From positions 6,141,501 to 6,205,500 of the forward strand of contig CP019636.1 of the NCBI GenBank assembly GCA_002163975.1: 64,000 nucleotides of DNA, in the 5' to 3' direction. The DNA comes from Nostocales cyanobacterium HT-58-2 (GTDB taxonomy: Bacteria > Cyanobacteriota > Cyanobacteriia > Cyanobacteriales > Nostocaceae). The stretch's first letter is position 1. Each line of letters begins with the position of its first letter. The notes beneath the pieces are model-generated. The model did not search any database. It saw nothing but the letters and a program-made list of their open reading frames with translations, and was not told the origin of the DNA. This document shows, piece after piece, positions 8,689-18,013 of the stretch. Both the position numbers and the translations under genes were made by a program.

Positions 8689-8958
8689 TTAAGTTTGTTT
8701 TTGGTTATGGCTTTGGGATAGGCGTTGCTGCAATATGTGGTACAGTGCTTCTGGCACTGATGCACGTAGCGATCGCCCTAGTCTATTTTTTTTTTGAGCC
8801 GCCGCTAGACAGCTCTGTTGCGGACAAATATAGGCAGAACGCCCCATGCCCTCATCTAATTGTACCTGTCCTGATGGAAACACGCGGACAATTCGCCAGA
8901 ACTCTTGTTTTAATCCCACTTTTCGACAACTAATACAACGTCGATAATTTAGTTTCAT
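8689..8958 (-). CDS. ylxR: YlxR family RNA-binding protein (DUF448)
   Basis: This 89-residue protein has the YlxR signature RRCISCRKVGLKQEFWRIVR near the N-terminus, then GRSAYICPQQSCLAAAQKKN and the basic segment LGRSLR. YlxR is encoded between nusA and infB in most bacteria, as here, and its structure suggests RNA or nucleoid binding. The C-terminal helix is completed by EALYHILQQRLSQS and a short polar tail, so the length is normal. The CxxC and CxxxxC pairs could form a small structural site, although this is not general in the family. Confidence 0.92.
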   Translation of the reverse strand: MKLNYRRCISCRKVGLKQEFWRIVRVFPSGQVQLDEGMGRSAYICPQQSCLAAAQKKNRLGRSLRASVPEALYHILQQRLSQSHNQKQT

Positions 8959-9122
8959 AACAGCCGAGTCTTGATCCCTGTAGACGAGAGTGATTGTTTA
9001 AGTCGTTTGGAAACCACTCTACTAGGTAAGGTTCTTACGGGTATGCTTTCAGCATAGCTTTACCGTTCGGTGTCAGCTACAGGTGTATCCCTCTAATACC
9101 GTGCCACAGGCTTAGGGTCATA

Positions 9123-10424
9123 TTACTCTTCTTCGTCATGATCATTATTGTCGTCATTGTCGTCAAAAATTTCATCCTCCAATAATTCTTCTAATTCTTC
9201 ATTCTCATCTAATTCCTCCTGGTCAAACTCATCTTCTTCTAATGTATATTTTGCTCTTGCTGCTGCAAATTTAGCATCTTCTGCTGCGTGGTCATACTTA
9301 GCTTTATCTTTAATATCAATTTTCCAACCAGTTAGGCGAGCTGCTAAACGGACATTTTGTCCTTCCTTGCCGATAGCCAAACTCAATTGATCTTCTGCTA
9401 CCAGTACGTGAGTTTGCCTGGTTTCGGGGTCCATGAGACGAACCTCATCTACTCGTGCAGGGCTGAGGGCATTGGCAATGTAAGTTGCAGGGTCTGGAGA
9501 CCAGCGAATCACATCTATTTTTTCGCCGCGCAATTCGTTGACGACGACTTGAATCCGTGATCCCCGGGCTCCAATACAAGCACCAACTGGATCTACGTCG
9601 CGATCAAGAGTGTCAACAGCAATTTTCGTCCGAGGTCCGACATGACGAGAAGGAGGATTGGCTTCCCGGGCTACAGCTACAATTCGTACGACTTCATCCT
9701 CGATTTCTGGCACTTCGTTGGCAAACAAATAAACCACCAAACCAGCGTCAGCTCGAGAGACCAGCAACTGTGGTCCCCGTTGCTGACCTTGAGAAACTTT
9801 TTTGAGATAGACCTTAAAAGTGGCATTTGCCCGATAATTATCATTGGGCAATTGTTCGCGCTTGGGTAGTTCAGCTTCCACCTCTGGTTGACCAAAGCCA
9901 CTGCTGACAGCCATAATGACTGACTGTCTTTCAAACCGCAGAACTCTTGCTTGTAAAACAGTTCCTTCTAAGTCTTGGAACTCTTCTTGCACCATCTGAC
10001 GTTGTTGATCCCGCAGTTTTTGCGCTAAGACCTGCTTAGTTTGCATTGCTGCCATGCGACCAAATTCCCCTTGATCGGGAGTGACATCCAGCACCACTTC
10101 TTGTCCTAATTGCGCTTCGTCTCCTCCCATGTCTTGAACTTGTTGGAGAGCAATTTCATGGTCAGAGTTGCTCACTGCTTCAACTATGGTTTTGGTAGCG
10201 ACAACGCGAAAGCCCTCATCTTCAACGTCTAGTTGGACATCAAAATTGTCAAAATAATCTTCATCGAACTGTTTTCGCTCCAAATTCTGGGCACGACGAT
10301 AACGTTCGTAACCTTTGAGTAGTGCTTCTCTTATAGCTGATTGAACAGCAATACGTGGTAAATTCCGCTCGCGACTTATATTTTCGATTAAATCTTTTAA
10401 TCCAGGTAAAGTCACCATTGACAT
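9123..10424 (-). CDS. nusA: transcription termination/antitermination factor NusA
   Basis: NusA binds RNA polymerase and modulates pausing, termination and antitermination. The 433-residue product has the N-terminal RNAP-binding domain (DLIENISRERNLPRIAVQSA), an S1 domain starting near LEGTVLQARVLRFERQS, and two KH domains with the motifs CIGARGSRIQ and IGKEGQNVRLAARLTGW. It ends in a run of acidic residues (DNDDNNDHDEEE), characteristic of the short cyanobacterial form that lacks the proteobacterial C-terminal repeats. It sits upstream of ylxR and infB. The usual tight link to rimP is broken by a repeat block at 10550-11000. Confidence 0.97.
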   Translation of the reverse strand: MSMVTLPGLKDLIENISRERNLPRIAVQSAIREALLKGYERYRRAQNLERKQFDEDYFDNFDVQLDVEDEGFRVVATKTIVEAVSNSDHEIALQQVQDMGGDEAQLGQEVVLDVTPDQGEFGRMAAMQTKQVLAQKLRDQQRQMVQEEFQDLEGTVLQARVLRFERQSVIMAVSSGFGQPEVEAELPKREQLPNDNYRANATFKVYLKKVSQGQQRGPQLLVSRADAGLVVYLFANEVPEIEDEVVRIVAVAREANPPSRHVGPRTKIAVDTLDRDVDPVGACIGARGSRIQVVVNELRGEKIDVIRWSPDPATYIANALSPARVDEVRLMDPETRQTHVLVAEDQLSLAIGKEGQNVRLAARLTGWKIDIKDKAKYDHAAEDAKFAAARAKYTLEEDEFDQEELDENEELEELLEDEIFDDNDDNNDHDEEE

Positions 10425-10539
10425 AAGCAGTCTCCTTTATTTTTATGTAAATAGCGGGAGGCGATTAAGTAGTCAGCCATTACCTTCAAACTTAATGCCG
10501 TAAACGCCATGGACACTTTTTTCTCAAGAGCAAAGAAAG

Positions 10540-11000
10540 AAGCAACTGGCGGTCTTCGTAGCGGTAAGGCAGTCGCAGTCCTGGACGCCACTTGCTTCTC
10601 CTTACGGAGACGCTGCTTTGAACAAGCCGGGGAACCCGTCTAACGCAGTGGCTCTGCTTTCCGTCGGTTGCGCTCTTCGCAGCTTTAGCGACGTAGGAGC
10701 GTTACTGCCGAATCCGAACGCAAGTGCGTCTGGTGACAGGAGAAGGGTAGCGACTCCGCAGGAGAAGGGCGTCGGCTATGCCCGAGTTGTAAGCACAAAG
10801 TGTGCTGCAGGCACACGCAAGTGTGTGTCCTGAGGGCACAAGAGGCACAGACACGCTGATGACTTGTGCCGAACCGCGGACGGAGGAGCAATGCTTACAG
10901 CAAAGCCATACCGGAGGCACACCCGTAAGCGCAAAGCGTGCCGCAGGCATACGCGCAGGCTCTAGGATAGGAGAAGGACAGGGGAGGGCTTAGCGCTGAC
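10540..11000. repeat. GC-rich mosaic repeat block 2, between rimP and nusA
   Basis: The spacer is filled with the same modular repeats as the blocks at 1267-1690 and 26440-26760, for example cgcaagtgcgtctggtgacaggag at 10718-10741, the reverse complement of the 1331-1360 module. It also carries aacgcagtggctct, seen again near 46355. Short ORFs on both strands here are composition artefacts. Confidence 0.8.
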
Positions 11001-11049
11001 AAGTCCAGAAATCATGCACGGCAGCTAGCCACGGAGGAGACAGTCACCT

Positions 11050-11112
11050 CCTGCGGAGGAATTCAAAATTAAAAGTTCAAAAATAATTTTGAATTTAAAA
11101 TTTTGAATTTGA
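11050..11112. repeat. AT-rich inverted repeat (aattcaaaatt / ttttgaattt)
   Basis: Clustered copies of ttcaaaat and attttgaa surround the motif caaaattaaaagttcaaaa. A related aaaattcaaaatg / tttgaattttgaag pair occurs at 26765-26806, next to mosaic repeat block 3. The association of this AT-rich unit with the GC-rich blocks suggests they spread together. Confidence 0.5.
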
Positions 11113-11195
11113 GCGTAAGCAAGTGTCCTCCACAACGCAGTGGCTACTCATAGATTGGTACTCAGGACTGTTTTTACTGAAAGCTGATAGCTCTC

Positions 11196-11657
11196 TTAGC
11201 GATGCTCATCCAACTGCACCCTGGTAATCAAGGAGCAAGGAATTTGGACAACACGACCTTTTTGATTTAAGTAAACTGCTGTCTCATCCCGGCGAATCAA
11301 CTGACCAACCCACTCTTGCTGTCCTTCGTAAGGTGGAGCAGTCTGGACAATGACAGGAAATCCCTTGAAGGAAATAAACTCTCGGTCGGTTGTCAATTGT
11401 CGCGAAATACCAGGACTAGACACCTCTAACACATAAGCATCTGGAATGATTTCCGTCGCATCTAAAGTGGCTTCTAAAGCACGGCTCATCCGCTCACAGT
11501 CATCCAACCCAGTGTCCTGTTGAGGATTGCGAATGTCTATCCGCAAAACTGGTGGACGTTGGTTAGTGTGAAAAACCACACTAACAACTTCCAATCCCAG
11601 ATCTTCTGCCACTGGCGTTGCTAATTCAAGAATTTGTGGGACGAGAGGGTGAGTCAT
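11196..11657 (-). CDS. rimP: ribosome maturation factor RimP
   Basis: RimP is needed for maturation of the 30S subunit. The 153-residue protein has the N-terminal domain starting MTHPLVPQILELATPVAED, the VLRIDIRNP strand, the DDCERMSRALEATLD helix, and the diagnostic YVLEVSSPGISRQLTTDREF motif. It ends in the small C-terminal barrel (IPCSLITRVQLDEH). It is the first gene of the cluster leading to infB, although 0.77 kb of repeats separate it from nusA. Start and length agree with cyanobacterial homologues. Confidence 0.96.
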   Translation of the reverse strand: MTHPLVPQILELATPVAEDLGLEVVSVVFHTNQRPPVLRIDIRNPQQDTGLDDCERMSRALEATLDATEIIPDAYVLEVSSPGISRQLTTDREFISFKGFPVIVQTAPPYEGQQEWVGQLIRRDETAVYLNQKGRVVQIPCSLITRVQLDEHR

Positions 11658-11930
11658 GCAACTATTCCAACAAAAAAAGTGGGCTGTTACCCACTTCCTG
11701 CGATAGGGATATCTTCCAAGAAGTCTTCAGACGGACCTAAACAGGTTCGCCTTTGATCTAAGTTTAGCGCATTTTTTTAGAGCGAGAAGCAAAACTGATT
11801 TCAAATCGTAACTTTGGATTGAGTCTTGTACATTTTTTGGTTCTCAAAACAGTACTAAATGTTGAGCGCTTTAAGTATATACTCACAACTTACTGACTCA
11901 ACGCTGAGGATAACCGCTCTTAGACATTAG

Positions 11931-13385
11931 TCATGAGTTTCGTTCTCTATGTACCAGCACGGCAGAACCTTTTTCTACCACAGGCTGAATTGCCGACTGT
12001 CTGCGTAGCTGCTTGGTTTGCTCCAGAACTTTCCACATATCCTCTTGCGACAAGCGTTGGACATAGTTGAGCTTAATTTCCTCTAAAAAGTCAACAAGTA
12101 AATTCTGAATTTCCGAGAGGACGTGTTTTTTCTGCATTTCTGTTCCCAACGCTTCGCTAAAGCGTTGCACCAGTTGACTAGACAGTTTAGCTCCCACTGG
12201 GTCTTCTGTTGCACTCACGACTGCGTTGTAAAGGTTAGTCGTGATTTGACTAGCTACTTGCTCGCTAAGCTGACTTTGCATCTGTTCTAGTCCTGGGAAG
12301 TTTTGCAGGTTGTGATAGATGGGAACTTGTTTCAGTGCACTATCGATATTGTGATGCAAAAGGGCAACTACCTCTGGTTTGATTTTTGGCAGCACTTCGT
12401 AAACGATTGTTCGTACTAAGATAGCTCCAATGGCTTCTACTTCATTAATATTATTGATATCAATGTAGGAACGTAGGTTATCGTTTTGTGACAGCCAATG
12501 TTTGAGCTCACCTCGTTGAATAGACCCTTGAACTTGGTTGATGACTCTCACGACAACAATTTCTGTGAGTTCTTCAGCAAAATTTGCTACAATTCCCTGA
12601 TGAATTTGTTGGCGTAGGGGATAGAGATTTAATAATCGTGCATGGTCGAGGCGAATAGCAACAGGTATAATTCGTAACCATTGCCAAAACGGGAGAAGTA
12701 AAAATAAGTCATACCAGCGCCAGAAAATTGCATTTAATAAGCTAAAGCTTGGATACTGACGTTTGATATAAAAGCTACGTGCCAATAACTCTACACCGAA
12801 TAAAATCACAAATGGTAAGTCAATGAGCCAAAACTTATCAAGAAATTCGCCATTTTCTCCAATACTTCGGTAGTAATTGGTAATAATTAAAGGACGGATT
12901 TTTTGGTTAAAAAAATTAAATTCTTGGTTCCAACCACGTTTGGATAAATACGCTTGGCTCCAGAAGATGGAAAAGGCTTGCTTAGACGATTTTACGCCTA
13001 CGCGATCGCGCATCCTATTTTTGATTTTTTCCAAGGTGCCACTCTTATCAGCCGCCGCAAACGGATTAGTGTCAATCATCTCGTTACTTAGACGTCTGAG
13101 TTCCTCGAGTTCTTTTCCCACCTGTGGGGATTGTAACCCTGTTTGACTCACCTGTTCTACAAGTGTGTCTACTGTTGTTAGATAGTTTTCCGTTTCTCGA
13201 TGCGGTTCAATCCCTTTGATGGGATCGTAGATTTGGGTAATTTTGGGGAAATTTCGTATGTAAAAATCGCGACAAGGAATATAACTTAAATTAAATAAAA
13301 CTAAACCTAAATTAACAGAGGCAATAATTGCCAGTAATCGCTCAAACAATATGTTCCGTGGGGTTAAGGGTTTGACGTTAGCCAT
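11931..13385 (-). CDS. conserved membrane protein of unknown function, 484 aa
   Basis: The protein starts MANVKPLTPRNILFERLLA and has a hydrophobic segment at about 14-36. A long polar loop follows, then further membrane segments near 185-207 (FWLIDLPFVILFGVELLA) and 218-238 (WYDLFLLLPFWQWLRIIPVA). The C-terminal 230 residues are amphipathic and soluble, with many Gln, Glu and Val. The Arg-bearing segment RIIPVAIRLDHARLLN after the second hydrophobic pair recalls S4 regions of ion channels, but the regular every-third-residue charge pattern is weak and no pore motif is present. I recognise it only as a type of cyanobacterial membrane protein without assigned function. It stands alone, opposite the secreted gene at 13652. 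Confidence 0.7.
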   Translation of the reverse strand: MANVKPLTPRNILFERLLAIIASVNLGLVLFNLSYIPCRDFYIRNFPKITQIYDPIKGIEPHRETENYLTTVDTLVEQVSQTGLQSPQVGKELEELRRLSNEMIDTNPFAAADKSGTLEKIKNRMRDRVGVKSSKQAFSIFWSQAYLSKRGWNQEFNFFNQKIRPLIITNYYRSIGENGEFLDKFWLIDLPFVILFGVELLARSFYIKRQYPSFSLLNAIFWRWYDLFLLLPFWQWLRIIPVAIRLDHARLLNLYPLRQQIHQGIVANFAEELTEIVVVRVINQVQGSIQRGELKHWLSQNDNLRSYIDINNINEVEAIGAILVRTIVYEVLPKIKPEVVALLHHNIDSALKQVPIYHNLQNFPGLEQMQSQLSEQVASQITTNLYNAVVSATEDPVGAKLSSQLVQRFSEALGTEMQKKHVLSEIQNLLVDFLEEIKLNYVQRLSQEDMWKVLEQTKQLRRQSAIQPVVEKGSAVLVHRERNS

Positions 13386-13651
13386 TGGCTTTGAAATAAG
13401 AAAGTACAGATTTTGAACACAACATTTCTAAAATACGTGCTTTTGGATCTCACTAACCTGTATTTATTACCAAGTATTTTTTATATCTTTAGAGAGATGA
13501 CAAAAATAACTAATAAAAATAACAAAAATATACCAATATGACTTGAACTCATCAAAAATCATTAATAATCGCAGAAAAAGACGTTACAGAAACTTAAAAT
13601 GCATCTGTTAACGTTAATAACCGATCAATTTAACAAAGAGGAGTTTTATCT

Positions 13652-14431
13652 ATGTGGTGTGGGTTTGGAAAATCAAGCTTTACCGTTGCGGCTGCTTGTC
13701 TGATATCAACTAGCATGGTCATTTCAAATGTTACTTTTGCGGCTCAGACTTATACCCCACGGCAATTCCGTGCTGTGTTGCGGGGCTTAGGTTATAACGT
13801 CAAGGTATCAGATGCACCTTTGACGGACGCAGATACGAAAAAAGCAATTCAAGAATTTCAGAAAGGGTATAAGCTACAACCTGCTGATGGAATAGCAGGA
13901 CCAAAAACTCAAGATTTTGCTGCAACAACAGTTAAAATTTTGCAGGCAAATTTAAACTTAGTTGCTAAGCCCAATCCTCCCTTGCCCCGCAATCAATATT
14001 ATGGTCCCCAAACAGAAGCCGCAGTCAGACAGTATCAGAAAAAACTCGGTTTGCAAGAAACTGGAATTGCTGACTTAGCACTCAGGCAAAGGCTTGATCA
14101 ACAAGCAAGGGAAATCCTCAAACAGCCAACAGCTGCCCCTGCAACACAGCCATCCCCAGGAGCAACAACCTCACCAGCACCTACTTCTACACCCAGAACG
14201 ACACCAACAGCAAAGCCAACACCAACACCTACCTCTACACCTAGAACGACACCAACAGCAAAACCAACACCTACTGCGACACCTAGAACGACACCAACAC
14301 CAACTTCTACACCAGAGGCGTTACCTACAGCGACACCAACTCCAACAACAGAGGCGTCACCGACAGCAACGCCTACTATCACACCTGATCTATCGCCGAC
14401 AACAACACCTACACCTACACCAAGAAGGTAG
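13652..14431 (+). CDS. secreted peptidoglycan-binding protein with Thr/Pro-rich tail
   Basis: A GAGGAG ribosome binding site eight bases before the ATG at 13652 fixes the start. Residues 1-30 are a signal peptide (core VAAACLISTSMVISNVTFA, cleavage after AA-Q). Two PG_binding_1 modules follow, the first around ADTKKAIQEFQKGYKLQPADG and the second around PQTEAAVRQYQKKLGLQETG. From about residue 160 the protein becomes a run of T-P-T-x-T-P repeats with no fold, about 95 residues long. Such tails are usually extended cell-wall spacers and may be glycosylated. No catalytic domain is present, so the protein probably anchors to or senses peptidoglycan. Confidence 0.85.
   Translation: MWCGFGKSSFTVAAACLISTSMVISNVTFAAQTYTPRQFRAVLRGLGYNVKVSDAPLTDADTKKAIQEFQKGYKLQPADGIAGPKTQDFAATTVKILQANLNLVAKPNPPLPRNQYYGPQTEAAVRQYQKKLGLQETGIADLALRQRLDQQAREILKQPTAAPATQPSPGATTSPAPTSTPRTTPTAKPTPTPTSTPRTTPTAKPTPTATPRTTPTPTSTPEALPTATPTPTTEASPTATPTITPDLSPTTTPTPTPRR
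14150..14428 (+). repeat. low-complexity acacc(t/a)ac repeats inside the coding region
   Basis: Degenerate 6- and 9-bp units (acaccaac, acacctac, aacgacacc) encode the Thr/Pro-rich tail. The same reading gives Gln/His-rich and Val/Gly-rich frames on the other registers, which is why long spurious ORFs overlap here. Repeat slippage is a likely cause of length change in this protein. Confidence 0.75.
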
Positions 14432-14440
14432 CAGATTGGC

Positions 14441-15340
14441 TTAACTTAACTGGTTAGGGTTAGGTTCTTCTAAGGGTCTACCTTTAGGAGTCGGTAAAAT
14501 TGGGCGGCGGTCATCGTAAGGCATAGGAATATACTGTACGGTGGGGCGTCCGCCTTGTGGTTGTGGGTATAAATCCATAAGGTCGTAAATAACATTTGGT
14601 AGTCCGACTGTAATCGGCAGCCCTATTTCCGTTGCTTCTTCAACAGTGATTGGGTAATCGTGAGTCACACGCCCTGTTGTTAGAGCATTGATTATATTTT
14701 CAATATTCTCTGGCAAGACTTTCTGTTTGGGCACTGTATCTTTCAGCAGAGTCCTTACAAAGCGCTGCACTTGGTCGATCGCTTTGCGCGATAGATCCGC
14801 CATAATTAAGGTCTGGTCATCAACTTCACCAATAGGCTTTTGTTCAACGACTTTAAGGATGCTAGCTGCAGGAAAGTTACCTAGTTGTGGGTCAACTGGT
14901 CCAAGAACAGCATTAGCATCCATAACAATTTCATCAGCAGCTAGAGCGAGCATTGTACCGCCACTCATGGCGTAGTGGGGTACAAAAACAGTGACTTTGG
15001 AGGGATGACGAATTAATGCTCTGGCTATTTGTTCTGTTGCTAATACCAAACCACCAGGAGTATGTAAAATTAAGTCAATTGGGATATCCGGTGGGGTAAG
15101 GCGAATAGCCCGCAGTATCTGTTCTGAGTCTTCTATAGTGATGTAACGCGATACAGGAATTCCCAGAAAGCTGATAGATTCTTGGCGGTGGATCAGCAAA
15201 ATTACCCGGCTTTTGCGTTGCTGCTGAAATTCCTGTAGGGCGCGGAAGCGCCTGTACTCTGTCTGACGTTTCTGCCACAAGGGTTGCAGGGAAGAAAGGA
15301 GAAGGAAAATCCAGAATAAATCGCCTATACCGAAGCTCAT
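14441..15340 (-). CDS. ClpP/SppA-like membrane serine protease (SDH protease family)
   Basis: An N-terminal membrane segment (FGIGDLFWIFLLLSSLQPLW) is followed by a ClpP/crotonase-fold domain. LILHTPGGLVLATEQIARAL gives the oxyanion loop, and HYAMSGGTMLALAADEIVMD carries the likely nucleophile Ser in MSGGT. The pattern matches the serine dehydrogenase proteinase family, cyanobacterial membrane-bound relatives of SppA. The start at 15340 is chosen because the product begins MSFGIGDLFW as in relatives; an in-frame ATG six codons upstream (15358) is possible. It probably acts in membrane protein quality control. Its stop codon lies 10 bp from the convergent peptidoglycan-binding gene. Confidence 0.85.
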   Translation of the reverse strand: MSFGIGDLFWIFLLLSSLQPLWQKRQTEYRRFRALQEFQQQRKSRVILLIHRQESISFLGIPVSRYITIEDSEQILRAIRLTPPDIPIDLILHTPGGLVLATEQIARALIRHPSKVTVFVPHYAMSGGTMLALAADEIVMDANAVLGPVDPQLGNFPAASILKVVEQKPIGEVDDQTLIMADLSRKAIDQVQRFVRTLLKDTVPKQKVLPENIENIINALTTGRVTHDYPITVEEATEIGLPITVGLPNVIYDLMDLYPQPQGGRPTVQYIPMPYDDRRPILPTPKGRPLEEPNPNQLS

Positions 15341-15546
15341 ATGCAATTTAATGTTCAAATTAACAAGCCGAATTTAGGCAACCATCCCCCTGTCTACTTA
15401 CTTTTATTAGAACGTGTTAGGTCAGGATTTTATTGCCAAAATTAGGATTACCCACTCATTGTTTCAATTTTCGGGAAATATTGAGTCTACCTAGGGAGTT
15501 AGAAGAATTGCATTGAAGCAGGAGACGAGAGGACACCAGGTTATTA

Positions 15547-17460
15547 TTACCCTTGTCGCCAAATTTTAATCGTATCGTCATCGCTTCCGCTGACAATAGT
15601 CTGCCCATCTGGACTAAAGGCAACTGATCTTACGTAGTTGGAATGACCTGAAAGAGTGCAGATTTCGTTACCTGTGTTTATCTGCCAGATTTTGATAGTT
15701 TTGTCCCAACTCCCGCTAGCAAGAAGCTGCCCATTTGGGCTAAAGGCAACCGACCATACTTCATCGGAATGACCTCCTGTGAAGGTGCGAATTTCTTGAC
15801 CTGTATTTACTTGCCAAAGCTTAATTGTGCAGTCAGCACTGCCACTAGCTAGAAGTTGCCCATCCGGACTGAAGGCAACGGAATTAACAAAGAAGGAATG
15901 ACCTGTGAAGGTGCGAATTTCTTGACCTGTATTTACTTGCCAAAGCTTAATTGTGCAGTCAGCACTGCCACTAGCTAGAAGTTGCCCATCCGGACTGAAG
16001 GCAAGTGACCAGACCGGGTCCGAATGACCGATGAAAGTGCTGATTTTTACGCCTGTACTGACTCGCCAAAGCTTGACACTGCAGTCGGCACCGCCACTAG
16101 CTAATATCCACCCTAGCCCTACAGATGCTTTGCTCAATAAAGGGAACCCTCGTACATAAGTTTCTTTTTCTGGATAATAGGGATTTGGAGGTATTGGACT
16201 AAATGCCACAGAATTGATCCAGCTGCCATCATTTGTTAGTGTGTGGATTTCTTTTCCACTACTAACCTGCCACAGTTTGATGGTTTCATCCCAGCTCCCA
16301 CTGGCAAGCAACTCTCCATCTGGGCTAAAAGCCACGGCATGAACAATGTTGGAATGACCAGAAAACCAACGACCAAGGGTACGCAAGAGTTTCCCAGTTT
16401 CTAGTTGCCACAATTTGATTGTGTTATCGTTGCTTCCACTGGCGATCGTCTGCCCATCCAAGCTCACAGTCACTGCAAGAACCATGCTGGCATGACCTCT
16501 GAGGGTACGTACGCATTGCCACTTTTGAGAAGTCACAACAGGAGGTATAGGGAATTGCGGGGTGCGGGGTGGAGAGTGGTAAGTGGTCGGTGATGCGTCG
16601 GGTGTTATGACCTTTGTAGGGCGAACTTCGCCAACCTCACCATCTAATAAATCTAGCCATTCCTGTATTGACTGGGGGCGGAGATTGGGTTGCAATTCCA
16701 TCCCCCTGATGATTGCTTGATTAACCGTGTCGCTGATATTGGGATTGTAGTCTTTTGGTGAATCTAGGAGAATGTTGCCGCGGCGTCTGTCATCAGCATT
16801 TCTTGGTATGATTCCTGTAATTAAACTATACAACGTAGCCGCTAGTGCATATACATCAATGTATTCTCCTCGAGGTGCTTCTAATTCATACTGTTCCGGG
16901 GGGGCAAAACCAGGAGTGCGATACACTGTATGGCGTTGGATAACATTAGGGATAAATTCTCTGGCAATACCAAAGTCAATCAGCACAGCTTCTGATTTGC
17001 CAGCACGAATCATGATATTACGTGGTTTGATGTCTCGGTGAAGTAAACCTTTACTGTGAATAACCTTTAAAGCGTCGCCAATTTGCCGAATGTACAAAAG
17101 CGCTTCTATTTCTGACAATACTCCCATACGCCGAAGGCGATTGCCTAAGTCTTCACCTTCGATGTACTCCATCACCATACAAGGTAAATTCCCTTCATCA
17201 AAAATATTTTCTATCTGCACTATGTGAGGATGGCGACATACAGCAAGCCGAACAGCTTCGTCACGAAAATCTTGCTTTAATTTCGTTTGATGCGGTTTCC
17301 AGGTAGCGTGATTCAGAATGTCTTCTCTAAGGGTTTTTATAACCCGCAGTTCATGCCGTTCATTTCTGGCGAGATAGGTAATACCAATTCCACCTTCACC
17401 GAGTTTTCTTTCAATGATATAGCGTCCCCCAAACAACGCTTGTCCTGGATTCCAGACCAT
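15547..17460 (-). CDS. Hanks-type Ser/Thr protein kinase with seven WD40 repeats
   Basis: Residues 14-275 form a protein kinase: glycine loop LGEGGIGITYLA, the Lys in RVIKTLRED, catalytic loop LLHRDIKPRNIM, LIDFGIAREF and the PPEQYE of the activation segment. After a Pro/Thr-rich linker, residues 318-637 hold seven WD40 blades, enough for a closed propeller. All canonical catalytic residues are present, so activity is likely. Blade 3 carries an insert of about 25 residues (NPYYPEKETYVRGF onward) that looks repeat-derived, and blades 4 and 5 share 103 identical nucleotides. WD40 kinases in cyanobacteria are thought to bind partner proteins through the propeller. Here the partners may be the neighbouring signalling genes to 24.3 kb, but this is inference. 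Confidence 0.95.
   Translation of the reverse strand: MVWNPGQALFGGRYIIERKLGEGGIGITYLARNERHELRVIKTLREDILNHATWKPHQTKLKQDFRDEAVRLAVCRHPHIVQIENIFDEGNLPCMVMEYIEGEDLGNRLRRMGVLSEIEALLYIRQIGDALKVIHSKGLLHRDIKPRNIMIRAGKSEAVLIDFGIAREFIPNVIQRHTVYRTPGFAPPEQYELEAPRGEYIDVYALAATLYSLITGIIPRNADDRRRGNILLDSPKDYNPNISDTVNQAIIRGMELQPNLRPQSIQEWLDLLDGEVGEVRPTKVITPDASPTTYHSPPRTPQFPIPPVVTSQKWQCVRTLRGHASMVLAVTVSLDGQTIASGSNDNTIKLWQLETGKLLRTLGRWFSGHSNIVHAVAFSPDGELLASGSWDETIKLWQVSSGKEIHTLTNDGSWINSVAFSPIPPNPYYPEKETYVRGFPLLSKASVGLGWILASGGADCSVKLWRVSTGVKISTFIGHSDPVWSLAFSPDGQLLASGSADCTIKLWQVNTGQEIRTFTGHSFFVNSVAFSPDGQLLASGSADCTIKLWQVNTGQEIRTFTGGHSDEVWSVAFSPNGQLLASGSWDKTIKIWQINTGNEICTLSGHSNYVRSVAFSPDGQTIVSGSDDDTIKIWRQG
15776..16004 (-). 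repeat. 126-bp tandem duplication of a WD40 blade
   Basis: Positions 15776-15878 and 15902-16004 are identical over 103 bp with an offset of 126 bp, exactly 42 codons or one WD40 blade. Identity at synonymous sites shows a recent duplication or gene conversion within the kinase gene. Confidence 0.9.
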
Positions 17461-18013
17461 TAGATTAATTGCTAAATTATGCTATTTATTTTGGCACGGT
17501 ATTAAAGCTGGGTCAGGGGGTTAGGGAACGAGAAGGAGAATATAGGGAGAGATCTCAAATTTTGAATCCATTTGTCCCTTTGTTCTAATCCCCAGCTGCC
17601 AACAGTCGTTTCACTTACCAAACAAGATACTAGCTAGTTACTAGCATATTAAAATTTGCTTAACAACTCAGCTTTTAAGACTAATTACATTTTAACTATA
17701 AAACTGAAGGATAAAATTTATCCACCAAGTTAAGCTCAACTAAAACAAAAGCTTTCTCATTGAGAAATACATATAAAATTTTAGAAAAAGTTAAGAAAAT
17801 ATCTTGATAAATCTAAAGATTAAGGATAATTTGCTATTAATATATTTTTGTCAACAATATATGTATCTTAATCTGGAATAATGCACAGTTATTTTGTAGC
17901 TATCCCTACTCTCCTACAAGTAAAATACAGTCTCTGCATATTCATACAATAAGTTATGTCTTGACTTTAATTATTGGCTCCTTCTACTTTATATTTTCAC
18001 CTCATATTGCATT
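17461..18013. other. AT-rich divergent intergenic region
   Basis: This region of about 550 bp separates the WD40 kinase (minus) from the haem sensor gene (plus). It must contain both promoters. AT-rich runs are abundant, but no operator palindrome or terminator stands out, and no RNA gene was recognised. Confidence 0.5.

Noticed and set aside
14094..14444. 116-codon Gln/His-rich plus-strand frame
   Set aside because: It is the alternative reading of the Thr/Pro repeats in the peptidoglycan-binding protein.
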